In this document: positions 52,813-62,958 of the stretch, one piece after another
Layout of the letters: each line of letters begins with the position of its first letter
Position numbering within the stretch: position 1 is the stretch's first letter
Assembly (NCBI GenBank): GCA_017942025.1
Contig: JAGAVH010000077.1
Span: 1-64,000, forward strand
Reading direction: 5' to 3'
From: Ruminiclostridium sp.
GTDB taxonomy: Bacteria; Bacillota; Clostridia; Oscillospirales; Ruminococcaceae
Length of the DNA stretch: 64,000 nucleotides
The notes under the pieces: model-generated
The model's database searches: none
The model's input: only the letters and a program-made list of their open reading frames with translations
Told to the model about the DNA's origin: nothing
Position numbers and translations under genes: made by a program

Positions 52813-54375
52813 TTGAAATTTGTTCAGATAATAAAAAACAACATAAGTTTAGTATATGCCATGCTCTGCGTTGTGTTTGCTGTAGGTGTAATAGTTTTCA
52901 TTTTCCCACAGTGCACCATCGATTATATCAATTATGACAGCAGTTATCAATATTTTCTGACACAGCATTCTATGGCAGAGATATGGGAGCTGTTGCCTCA
53001 GGATTACAGCCCACCGCTTTATGCTGTGTTGCTTAAAATCTATACAATGATTTTCGGCAACAGTCTATTTGTAATGAGAACCTTTTCGTTGTTTGCGGTT
53101 GGCGGAATGCTGTGGCTTGCTTTTTTTCCTGTAAGAGCGGCATTCGGATGCAAAACTTCATTTGTATGCGGAGTTATGGTTTTTTCTAATGCTATAGTGT
53201 ATAGAATGCTTCCTGAAATACGTCCTACCATTTTTGGTATGTTTTTTATGATGGCGATAGCTGTATATGCATATATTGCCTTTTTCCAGGATAAAAAATA
53301 TGCTTATATATGCCTGACTGTTTTTTCGGTTTTAGGTATGTACACTCATAATATCACAATGTTAGGCGCACTTGGGGTGTATGTAGTTTCATTGTTGTTT
53401 TGCCTGATAAAAAGGAATGTTTCAAAATTTAAAAAATTCTTTATAAGCGGATTAGTATGTGCGGTTATATATATACCGTGGCTTATTGTTGTTTTTAGGC
53501 AATTTGGTAATGTACAGGAGAACTTCTGGTCAACAAATATATCAACAGATACAGTTTTCAGATGGCTGTTCTTTGATTTTTTCAGCATAGGAGTCCTTAC
53601 TCCTTTTGGTAGTGTACTTGTTATCGTATCACTTTTACTTATAGCAGCGGCGGTAATTGTCGTACTCCTTGCTGTCAGAAATCGTAAATTACCAGAAACT
53701 AAAACCGAGATAGCGGATTCGGTAGAAAAAAATCAGAGCATTCTATCACTTCCTTTTCTTGTGTGTGAATTGCTTTTTCCGATTGCTCTGATGGTTGGTT
53801 TTCATTACTTATGTTATCCTCTTGCAAGCAGAAGATATATGTTTATTTACAGTATTTTACTTGCAGTAATAATTTCTGTGGCAGTAACAAAATATCTTCA
53901 TAAGCTTGTTCCTGTTGCATACTGCGTATTAGCGATTATAAATTGCTGTTATAACAATGTTGCTGTCAGAGATGATATTTCCAAAAGTGACGCCTATGTT
54001 GTTTTTGAAAAAATAAAAAATGAAAATCCTGATGGTAAAATAGCATTTCTTCATACTCACGAATTCTTCTTGGGCATAATGTCCTATTATTTTCCGGATG
54101 CAGAACATTATGTGTGTGACGAAACTTTTACAGTACTTAATACATACGATGTTTTTACAACCAACATTACAAATGTCGGCAGTATAGAAAACATATGGAA
54201 TTACACCGATGAATTCTATATGTGGAGCGATTATAACTATGAGGAATATTGCACTTTTGATAAAGCTAAGGTGTTGTTATCTCCTGATAATATAGAATGT
54301 AATCCGGATAAATATTATAAACAGGCATATACAACGTGTGACTGGATATTACCTTATAAACTTTCCAGAGAATAA
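52813..54375 (+). CDS. GT-C-type membrane glycosyltransferase, tandem paralog 2
   Basis: This 520-residue protein is a close paralog of its upstream neighbour (same membrane pattern; NYDSSYQYFLTQH, Asp42; LLPQDYSPPLYA; FLHTHEFFLGIMSYYFPDAEHY). Translation likely starts at TTG 52813, after AGGGGAT, because no ATG lies near. Its C-terminal outer part differs from paralog 1, which fits a different acceptor or linkage. It is part of the operon and 34 bases after the previous stop. Confidence 0.8.
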   Translation: MKFVQIIKNNISLVYAMLCVVFAVGVIVFIFPQCTIDYINYDSSYQYFLTQHSMAEIWELLPQDYSPPLYAVLLKIYTMIFGNSLFVMRTFSLFAVGGMLWLAFFPVRAAFGCKTSFVCGVMVFSNAIVYRMLPEIRPTIFGMFFMMAIAVYAYIAFFQDKKYAYICLTVFSVLGMYTHNITMLGALGVYVVSLLFCLIKRNVSKFKKFFISGLVCAVIYIPWLIVVFRQFGNVQENFWSTNISTDTVFRWLFFDFFSIGVLTPFGSVLVIVSLLLIAAAVIVVLLAVRNRKLPETKTEIADSVEKNQSILSLPFLVCELLFPIALMVGFHYLCYPLASRRYMFIYSILLAVIISVAVTKYLHKLVPVAYCVLAIINCCYNNVAVRDDISKSDAYVVFEKIKNENPDGKIAFLHTHEFFLGIMSYYFPDAEHYVCDETFTVLNTYDVFTTNITNVGSIENIWNYTDEFYMWSDYNYEEYCTFDKAKVLLSPDNIECNPDKYYKQAYTTCDWILPYKLSRE

Positions 54376-54397
54376 ACTTCAAAACGAGGCGATTTAT

Positions 54398-55957
54398 TTG
54401 AAAATTAAAGAGTGGTTGATAAAAAATTATTTATTTGTCATTATATGGGTGCTATGTACGACAATTCTGAGTGTTTTTGTCTTTCCGAAATTTTCTGCTG
54501 ATTGCATAAACTACGATAGTAGTTATCAGTATTTTCTTACACAACATTCCGTTGCAGAGATATGGGAGCTGCTACCTCAGGATTATAGTCCTCCTGTTTA
54601 TGCATTGCTTTTAAAATTTTATACTATGATATTCGGAAATACGCTGTTTATAATGCGTACAATGAATGTGATTATTATATCAGCTATTTTTTTGATAACA
54701 CTTTTTCCTTTCAGAACTGCATTTGGTACAAAGGCATCGATTGTATATACGATATCTGTGTTTTGTTCTGCAACGTTATTAAACCAGGTTCATGAAATAC
54801 GTCCTACTTTACTGGCTTTTTTTGCAGTTATCGGGATAGCGACTTATGCTTATCTGGTGTATTTTCGTACAAAAAAAGCATACTACATAGGATTTACTGT
54901 ATTTGTGATATTGGGTATGTACATTCACAATATTGTAATGCTTGTAGCACTGGGTATTTATGTGCTGATGTTATTGTTTTCTCTGGTAGAAAAGGATTAT
55001 AAAAAGCTTAAATCAATTTTTATAAGCGGAATAATTGCGGCGGTTGTATATATACCATGGCTGATTGTTGTATTCGGTCAGTTTGAAAATGCAAAATCCA
55101 GTTTTATAGAAATAATTCTCAATTTTGATATAGTTTATAAATGGCTTGTATCAAACATTATATTAACGCTTGACAATAATTTTATAGGAAGCTTATTGCT
55201 TGTTGCCTTTTCATTGGTGTTATGTTTTGCTGTAGTCGGACTAATTGACTGGAAAAAATTAAAAGGTGCAAAAACTGTTAAAGAAATTATGCATGCCGAT
55301 AAAGCAAGATATAAAACTCTGATATTTGTATGCGGAGAATTGATTCTTTCTTTAGTTATTGTTTTCGCGTTTCATTTCATTGCATATCCGCTTATTTCGG
55401 AAAGATACATATATATAATCGGTATGATTTTACTAATGGTTATATCGGTTATTGTAGCTGAAATGAGTCCTAAAATATTTGCTGTTGTTTTCTCTGTTCT
55501 TTTTATTGTAAATGGTACTCTGTCAGTGCTGAAGGTTCAGGAAAAAGCTGACTCTGCAACTATGTCAACTATGGTTGAAAATATAAAAAAAGAAAATCCG
55601 GATGGAAAAATTGTATTTCTTCATACTCATGAGTGGACGATAGGAACGCTTAATTATTATTTCCCTGATGCAGAGCATTACATTTACGACAAAACCTTTA
55701 CTGTTCTTAACGATATGAGTGTTATCAGTAAAAATATCGTGGATGTAGGTGAAATAGAAAATATCTGGAATTATACCGATAAAGTGTATGTGTTCGAGCC
55801 TGAGGGCACCTGGGAGGATACATATTCTTATGAAGAAATAATTGAGCTACTTGATCCTGATACTATAAATAAACATGTGCAATACATAAATATGTATTCC
55901 TATCTTCAGGTGTGTTGTCCTGTTTTACTGGAAAAATCAAATGCTTTGACGGAGTAA
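54398..55957 (+). CDS. GT-C-type membrane glycosyltransferase, tandem paralog 3
   Basis: This 519-residue protein again has NYDSSYQYFLTQH (Asp40), LLPQDYSPPVYA and the C-terminal block FLHTHEWTIGTLNYYFPDAEHY. The TTG at 54398 with GAGG eight bases before it is preferred to upstream frames that overlap paralog 2. The middle membrane part is shuffled in detail compared to its neighbours, but the order of segments is the same, so duplication and divergence is the simplest origin. Confidence 0.8.
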   Translation: MKIKEWLIKNYLFVIIWVLCTTILSVFVFPKFSADCINYDSSYQYFLTQHSVAEIWELLPQDYSPPVYALLLKFYTMIFGNTLFIMRTMNVIIISAIFLITLFPFRTAFGTKASIVYTISVFCSATLLNQVHEIRPTLLAFFAVIGIATYAYLVYFRTKKAYYIGFTVFVILGMYIHNIVMLVALGIYVLMLLFSLVEKDYKKLKSIFISGIIAAVVYIPWLIVVFGQFENAKSSFIEIILNFDIVYKWLVSNIILTLDNNFIGSLLLVAFSLVLCFAVVGLIDWKKLKGAKTVKEIMHADKARYKTLIFVCGELILSLVIVFAFHFIAYPLISERYIYIIGMILLMVISVIVAEMSPKIFAVVFSVLFIVNGTLSVLKVQEKADSATMSTMVENIKKENPDGKIVFLHTHEWTIGTLNYYFPDAEHYIYDKTFTVLNDMSVISKNIVDVGEIENIWNYTDKVYVFEPEGTWEDTYSYEEIIELLDPDTINKHVQYINMYSYLQVCCPVLLEKSNALTE

Positions 55958-55969
55958 GAGGTGTAAATA

Positions 55970-57496
55970 ATGCGTTATCGTATGAGTGTGATATTGTATT
56001 CTGTAGCAATGGCGGTATTATGCTTTATAATTTTTCCGCTTTCTGCTTCAGAAGACATATTTTATGACAGCTCATATCAGTATTTTCTTACACAACATAA
56101 CTTTGCTGAAATTACACAGCTTATCCCGGAGGATTACAGCCCTCCGCTCTATGCGTATTTACTGAAATTATTTACGCTTGTTTTTGGAGATTCGCTTTTT
56201 GCAATGCGAGCGTTTTCACTGGTGGCAGTAGGGGGAATGCTTTATTTATCAACTTTTGTTGCGAGAAGAGCGTTTGGTGACGTTCCCTCTGTTATCTGCA
56301 CCATATTGATTTTATGTTCAACTGTGAATTTACGAATTCTTTCTGATATACGCCCGTTGATTTTTGCAATGTTTTTTAATATGGCGCTGGTTTTATATGC
56401 ATATTTGTCATATAAAGAAAATAAAACATATGCATATATATGTATGACAATTTTTGCGATAATGGCAATGTACACACATTATATTGCATTGCTTTCGGCG
56501 TTTGGCGTTTATGTTACCGTAATCCTAATTTCGCTGGTAAAGAAGGAGTATAATAAATTCAAGAGATTCTTTGTGTCAGGTGTTATATGCGCGGCGACAT
56601 ATATACCATGGCTTGCAGTATTAGCCGGTCAGCTCGGAAATGTAAAAGATCACTATTGGACGGTTAAATTCAGCTTTGATTCAGCACTTGAGTATATTTT
56701 ATGGCGACCGTTTCAGGTAGAAAATACTACAATGGCTTTTATGAATTTAGTTATAAAGCTGTTTATATGTGTAGCTTTTGTAGTAGCTTTGATTATATTT
56801 ATGAGAAGCGATAAAGTAAAAAATGTTACTCTGAAGAAGTTTTGGGCAGTATTAAAAGAAGAGGGAATAGGTAACGGATTATTGCTTGTATTATTGCTTG
56901 TGATTCCTGTTCTGATGTTTGCTTTTTTTGCAATCGTAATATATCCTGCCGCATCTCAAAGATATTTCTTTATTTTTCAGCCGATCTGGATGATAATTCT
57001 GTCCGTTTTTCTTGGGAAGATTTGTCCTCGTAAACTATCGTGTTGTGTTATAGCTGTAATTGTTTTTAATTTCTGTACAGCGTCGGTAACTCATTATACA
57101 CAAATTCAAAATAATACTCTTGAAGAAATGAATAGTCAGATTGTATCGAAGGATGGAGAAGCGCCTGCTTTCTTACATCTTCACGAAGGTACTCTGGGAA
57201 TAATGTCCTATTATTTCCCTGAAGCAAGGCATTATGTGTGTTCAGATACATATACGGTGTTGCGCACATACGACATATTCACGACAGATATACGCAGTAT
57301 TGATGATATATGTGATATAGCAGATTTCGAGAGTAGTTTTTATATTTTTGACAGCAATTACACAAGCGCATTCCGGAATGACGAATATGAAATTGAATTT
57401 GTAGGTGACTACAATTCGTCGTACGGCCTTTATGCATCAGGTTTTGGTCTCAATAAAATAACTTTGGTAAATAGCGATGTGTCGCTTGAAAATTGA
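55970..57496 (+). CDS. GT-C-type membrane glycosyltransferase, tandem paralog 4
   Basis: This 508-residue protein has the same layout: FYDSSYQYFLTQHNF (Asp33), LIPEDYSPPLYA, ARRAFG, and FLHLHEGTLGIMSYYFPEARHY. AGAGGTG precedes ATG 55970, 12 bases after the previous stop. The C-terminal end is shorter and more diverged than in paralogs 1-3. It is followed after 30 bases by gmd. Confidence 0.8.
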   Translation: MRYRMSVILYSVAMAVLCFIIFPLSASEDIFYDSSYQYFLTQHNFAEITQLIPEDYSPPLYAYLLKLFTLVFGDSLFAMRAFSLVAVGGMLYLSTFVARRAFGDVPSVICTILILCSTVNLRILSDIRPLIFAMFFNMALVLYAYLSYKENKTYAYICMTIFAIMAMYTHYIALLSAFGVYVTVILISLVKKEYNKFKRFFVSGVICAATYIPWLAVLAGQLGNVKDHYWTVKFSFDSALEYILWRPFQVENTTMAFMNLVIKLFICVAFVVALIIFMRSDKVKNVTLKKFWAVLKEEGIGNGLLLVLLLVIPVLMFAFFAIVIYPAASQRYFFIFQPIWMIILSVFLGKICPRKLSCCVIAVIVFNFCTASVTHYTQIQNNTLEEMNSQIVSKDGEAPAFLHLHEGTLGIMSYYFPEARHYVCSDTYTVLRTYDIFTTDIRSIDDICDIADFESSFYIFDSNYTSAFRNDEYEIEFVGDYNSSYGLYASGFGLNKITLVNSDVSLEN

Positions 57497-57499
57497 TAA

Positions 57500-59481
<1,982 letters not shown>

Positions 59482-59499
59482 ATGAAAGGTTGTGTTATT

Positions 59500-60573
59500 A
59501 TGAAATTGTGTGCCGTTATTATGGCTGGAGGAAAAGGGGAACGATTCTGGCCTAAAAGCCGCAATGATATGCCTAAGCAGTTTCTTTCGCTTACAGGTGA
59601 CGATAAAACGATGATACAAAAAACTGTATCAAGAATCAAACCGTTGATTCCAGAGGAAAACATATACATTGTAACAAATCATAGTTATATCGATCTTGTA
59701 AAACAGCAGTTACCGGATATTCCCGCTGAAAATATTCTTACTGAACCGATGTCAAAAAATACAGCACCATGTATCGCGCTTGCAGCGGCGGTTATTGCCG
59801 CCAGACATGGTGACGCAATAATGGTGGTTTTACCTTCTGATCACTTAATCAGATACGAAGATATGTTTGTGGACACCATCCGCCAGGCGTCTGATATAGC
59901 TATTGAAAATAATAACCTTGTTACAATAGGCATAATGCCTACTCAGGCTGAAACAGGATACGGATACATCAAATTTAAGCCAAGTGTTGAAAAACGAGGC
60001 TTTGTATATGAGGTAGAAAAGTTTGTTGAAAAACCCTCCCTTGAACTTGCCAAAGAGTATCTTTCATCAGGTAAATATTTGTGGAACAGCGGTATGTTTG
60101 TATGGAAGGTGTCGTCAATAGTTGAAAATTTCCGTCAGCATTTACCACAGGTACATAAGTTGTACGGACAAATTTTCGATTCTGCCGATAAACCAGAAAG
60201 TGAACGTATTCTGACGGAAGCTTATAAAGGCATTGATTCCGTTTCGATTGATTTCGGTGTTATGGAGCATGCAGATAAAATTTACACTATACCCGGAAAC
60301 TTTGGTTGGGATGATGTGGGTAGCTGGCTCGCTCTTGAAAGAATCAATCAGACAAATGAGCTTGGAAACGTGGTGAAGGGTGATGTTATCACCATTGATA
60401 CCAATAACTCAATCATTGTCGGCGGTAGTAAGCTGATTGCTGTTGTTGGTATGAATGATATTGTTGTGGTCGATACAGAGGATGCCACTTTGATTTGTGC
60501 AAAGGATAGCACACAGGACATAAAGAAAGTGATTGAGAATATCAAGATTTGTAATCGTAGAGATGTAATGTAA
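59500..60573 (+). CDS. manC: Mannose-1-phosphate guanylyltransferase
   Basis: The 357-residue enzyme makes GDP-mannose from mannose 1-phosphate and GTP. It has the nucleotide-binding VIMAGGKGERFWPKSR (about 6-21), FVEKPSLELAKEYLSSGKYLWNSGMF and the C-terminal beta-helix tail, without the phosphomannose isomerase domain of the bifunctional type. ATG 59500 with AAAGG is preferred; ATG 59482 would start immediately at the previous stop. It completes the GDP-D-rhamnose set and is the last gene of the operon. Confidence 0.92.
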   Translation: MKLCAVIMAGGKGERFWPKSRNDMPKQFLSLTGDDKTMIQKTVSRIKPLIPEENIYIVTNHSYIDLVKQQLPDIPAENILTEPMSKNTAPCIALAAAVIAARHGDAIMVVLPSDHLIRYEDMFVDTIRQASDIAIENNNLVTIGIMPTQAETGYGYIKFKPSVEKRGFVYEVEKFVEKPSLELAKEYLSSGKYLWNSGMFVWKVSSIVENFRQHLPQVHKLYGQIFDSADKPESERILTEAYKGIDSVSIDFGVMEHADKIYTIPGNFGWDDVGSWLALERINQTNELGNVVKGDVITIDTNNSIIVGGSKLIAVVGMNDIVVVDTEDATLICAKDSTQDIKKVIENIKICNRRDVM

Positions 60574-60584
60574 TAAATGCTATA

Positions 60585-60711
60585 ATATATGTTATGGGAA
60601 CTTGTTCCCATAAAGCAACCGATAGGTTGCAGGTGCGAAGCACAAACATATATAACAAGGTTCACTCAGCCGTCGAAATTTTCGTTTTCGTTAGTGGCAT
60701 AAGGGTCTTAT
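60585..60711 (+). ncRNA. Candidate structured RNA: multi-branched hairpin cluster
   Basis: The intergenic stretch folds on paper into an outer stem (60585-60593 with 60645-60653) enclosing three hairpins: 60594-60600/60605-60611, 60615-60620/60625-60630 (GATA loop) and 60633-60636/60640-60643 (GAA loop). Two more hairpins follow: CGAAA/TTTCG around 60674-60690 and ATAAG/CTTAT (60699-60703/60707-60711). It has no coding frame, starts 12 bases after the manC stop and ends at a strong terminator-like inverted repeat. It could be a 3'-UTR regulatory RNA, an independent small RNA, or the end of a small mobile element. No family is recognised; the call rests on base pairing only. Confidence 0.4.
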
Positions 60712-60712
60712 A

Positions 60713-60747
60713 AATTAAGCCCACCGACTAAGTCGGTGGGCTTAATT
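60713..60747. terminator. Bidirectional terminator at the end of the glycan operon
   Basis: AATTAAGCCCACCGACT (60713-60729) is exactly complementary to AGTCGGTGGGCTTAATT (60731-60747). T-rich sequence follows on the right and, on the other strand, on the left. It lies between the convergent manC and HlyD-like genes. Confidence 0.75.
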
Positions 60748-60762
60748 TTAATATAACATTTA

Positions 60763-61740
60763 TTATTTTTCAGTCAGAATAACTGTATCGCCTTCGTTTA
60801 TACCGCTTAAAATTTCGGTGTATCCGCCGGCTGAAGCACCGGTTTCTACAGGAATATCATATTTCTGGTCACCTTGAAGTATGGTACAGAAGGGATTCAT
60901 ACCATCTTTTTTTATAGCTGAATTTGGTACAACAAGAACATTTGTTCTCTTAGTGGTGATAGCATAGATAGTTGCCCATCCTGCATCGGCAGCTGATACG
61001 CCATCATTTTCATTTATAAGTCTGTCAACATCGTCAGCATTGATGGTAACGGCGCAGTATTTGGACGCATTTTTGGATGCTGTAGAAGGTACTGTATCAG
61101 GAGCTGCGCTGACTACACCTTTATAATCAACACTGTTTATTTTTAAATTGACATCCATACCGAAGCGCAGATTTTTGCCTGCTCCTTCAGAGTTATATAC
61201 ATAGATTGTTTCCGGGATAACTACAACGCACATTACATCGCCTTCTTTAAGCTCTGTGCCTTCTTTTGCATACGCACACTTTGAAATAACACCATCATAA
61301 GGCGCTGTTACTACTGCTGCGTTTCTTTTCTTGAGAAGCTTATCAAGTTCTATCTGATAGTATTCTCTTTGAATATAATCACCGGTAGCGGCTATTTTGA
61401 TTTCAAGCTCTGTTATCTGAAAGTCGAGGTCGGTTGTATCAAGAGCAATTAAAGCATCGCCTTTTTTTACCTTCTGGAACTTTCCGATGTTGCAACTGCT
61501 GACCTTTCCGTTGAAGGGGGCGGCGAAGGTAGTTGATACTGCAAAATCAAGAGAAGCAGGGATTTTTTCTTCGGTTTCTATAGTTTTTATTTCTGCTGTT
61601 GCAGTTTTATAAGAAACTTTTGTTGTGGTGCCTATGGGAACGTAAATTTCGTTTTCAACAACATTTTCGTTGCAACCTGTAACAGCGACCAATAATGAAA
61701 ATGTTGCTAAAATTCCTGCGATAATGCGTTTTGCGTTCAT
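60763..61740 (-). CDS. HlyD/RND-type membrane fusion adaptor, lipoprotein
   Basis: The 325-residue protein has a lipoprotein signal (MNAKRIIAG, hydrophobic stretch, lipobox VTGC, Cys23). A barrel-sandwich hybrid domain follows (FNGKVSSCNIGKFQKVKKGDALIALDTTDL, about 76-105) with a short hairpin, then beta-barrel and proximal domains. Such adaptors link inner-membrane exporters (ABC MacB-type or RND) to the outside. No exporter gene is next to it in the window, so its partner is elsewhere or the gene is an orphan. AAAGGAT precedes ATG 61740, 30 bases after the epimerase stop. Confidence 0.85.
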   Translation of the reverse strand: MNAKRIIAGILATFSLLVAVTGCNENVVENEIYVPIGTTTKVSYKTATAEIKTIETEEKIPASLDFAVSTTFAAPFNGKVSSCNIGKFQKVKKGDALIALDTTDLDFQITELEIKIAATGDYIQREYYQIELDKLLKKRNAAVVTAPYDGVISKCAYAKEGTELKEGDVMCVVVIPETIYVYNSEGAGKNLRFGMDVNLKINSVDYKGVVSAAPDTVPSTASKNASKYCAVTINADDVDRLINENDGVSAADAGWATIYAITTKRTNVLVVPNSAIKKDGMNPFCTILQGDQKYDIPVETGASAGGYTEILSGINEGDTVILTEK

Positions 61741-61770
61741 AAATTATCCTTTCTCTGTAGGTCAATAGGC

Positions 61771-62931
61771 TTATGTACGGGTAATTATTTCCAGACACAT
61801 TCTTCCGTTGTGATAAGGACACTTCCAAGGGTCTACAACAGGCTTGAAGTCAGCGGGAATATCATCGTCTGTAAGCTGTGAGTGCCATTCTCCGCCTTCT
61901 CTTGTGTCGACTATTTTTGTTTTGATATAGTTCCATAATGAGAGAGCAATATCAAGATATTTATCGTTATTATACCTCTGATATGCATTGTAGAAGCCTA
62001 CAACGCCTTCTGCCTGCACCCACCAGATATGCCAGGTGTTTATAACGCCTTTTTCTACTTCGTTATTAAGCCTGCCGTTGTTCATAGCACGTTGTGCAAT
62101 ATTCTCAACAACCACTTTATTCATGTTGGACGCTTTTTGTGAAAGCTCAGCATCGCCGAGAACATCGCAGGCTCTGTCAACAAGCCAGGTAGCTTCGATG
62201 TCGTGACCGTAGGAATAGATATCACCGATTTCATTAAGATGCTTATCAAAGAATACAAGGAGCTTTCCGTTTTCCTTGTCATAGATTTTGTCAATCATAA
62301 TTTGGAGCTGGAATTTAAGGCAGTTTGCTACTTCCTGATTCTTGCATACACGATAAAGCTCTGTGTAGGCTTCGATGAGGTGCAGGGTAGTGTTCATAGT
62401 TTTGTCTGCCATAAGACCATTTTCAGAAAGTGCATCGTTTTCAATAAGCTCCCAGGTTCTGGATAATGCCTCGAGATAAGCAATCTCATCTCTGCATTTA
62501 TCTTCTACGGTTCTGAATACATCAAGAGCAAGATTAAGTGCATTTTTATCCTTTGAAGCATCATAATAGCTGGACATAGCATAGATGAAAAATGCCTGAC
62601 AGTATGTGTGCTTCATAGAGTCGTTTACTGTGCCATCGGCGTTCATCATCCAGTAAACACCGCCGTTTTCCTTATCAACACAGTAGGTTGATAAGAACTC
62701 GTATGCGTGCTTTGCTTTTTCAAGACATGCTTCGTCTTTTAAAACAAGATAGCAATTAGAGTAGAACCATAAAATTCTTGAATGAAGGATAACTCCCTTG
62801 GGAGCATCCTTATCAAGCTTTAAATCGTTGGACAGATAGCCGTAGAATCCGCCCTTTTCTGTATCAGCGAGCTGATTCCAGAAGGGGATTATGTGTTCTG
62901 TGAGTTCTTTTTGGATTTCCGTTTTGAACAT
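61771..62931 (-). CDS. ce: Cellobiose 2-epimerase
   Basis: This 386-residue (alpha/alpha)6-barrel enzyme of the AGE superfamily turns the reducing glucose of cellobiose into mannose, giving 4-O-glucosyl-mannose; it also acts on mannobiose in mannan use. The sequence follows the Ruminococcus albus enzyme from the start (QKELTEHIIPFWN) through GVILHSRILWFYSN, SYGHDIEATWL and CPYHNGRM, with the conserved histidines. No signal peptide, so it is cytosolic. AAGGAG precedes the ATG, 27 bases after the secA stop, on the same strand. No mannan phosphorylase gene is nearby. Confidence 0.93.
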   Translation of the reverse strand: MFKTEIQKELTEHIIPFWNQLADTEKGGFYGYLSNDLKLDKDAPKGVILHSRILWFYSNCYLVLKDEACLEKAKHAYEFLSTYCVDKENGGVYWMMNADGTVNDSMKHTYCQAFFIYAMSSYYDASKDKNALNLALDVFRTVEDKCRDEIAYLEALSRTWELIENDALSENGLMADKTMNTTLHLIEAYTELYRVCKNQEVANCLKFQLQIMIDKIYDKENGKLLVFFDKHLNEIGDIYSYGHDIEATWLVDRACDVLGDAELSQKASNMNKVVVENIAQRAMNNGRLNNEVEKGVINTWHIWWVQAEGVVGFYNAYQRYNNDKYLDIALSLWNYIKTKIVDTREGGEWHSQLTDDDIPADFKPVVDPWKCPYHNGRMCLEIITRT

Positions 62932-62958
62932 TTTTTCATTTCTCCTTGTAGAGCTTAA

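Noticed and set aside
60585..60653. Cloverleaf-like fold after manC as a possible tRNA
   Set aside because: There is no seven-base anticodon loop, no proper T-loop, and no CCA end or acceptor-stem of the right size; the loops are three and four bases.
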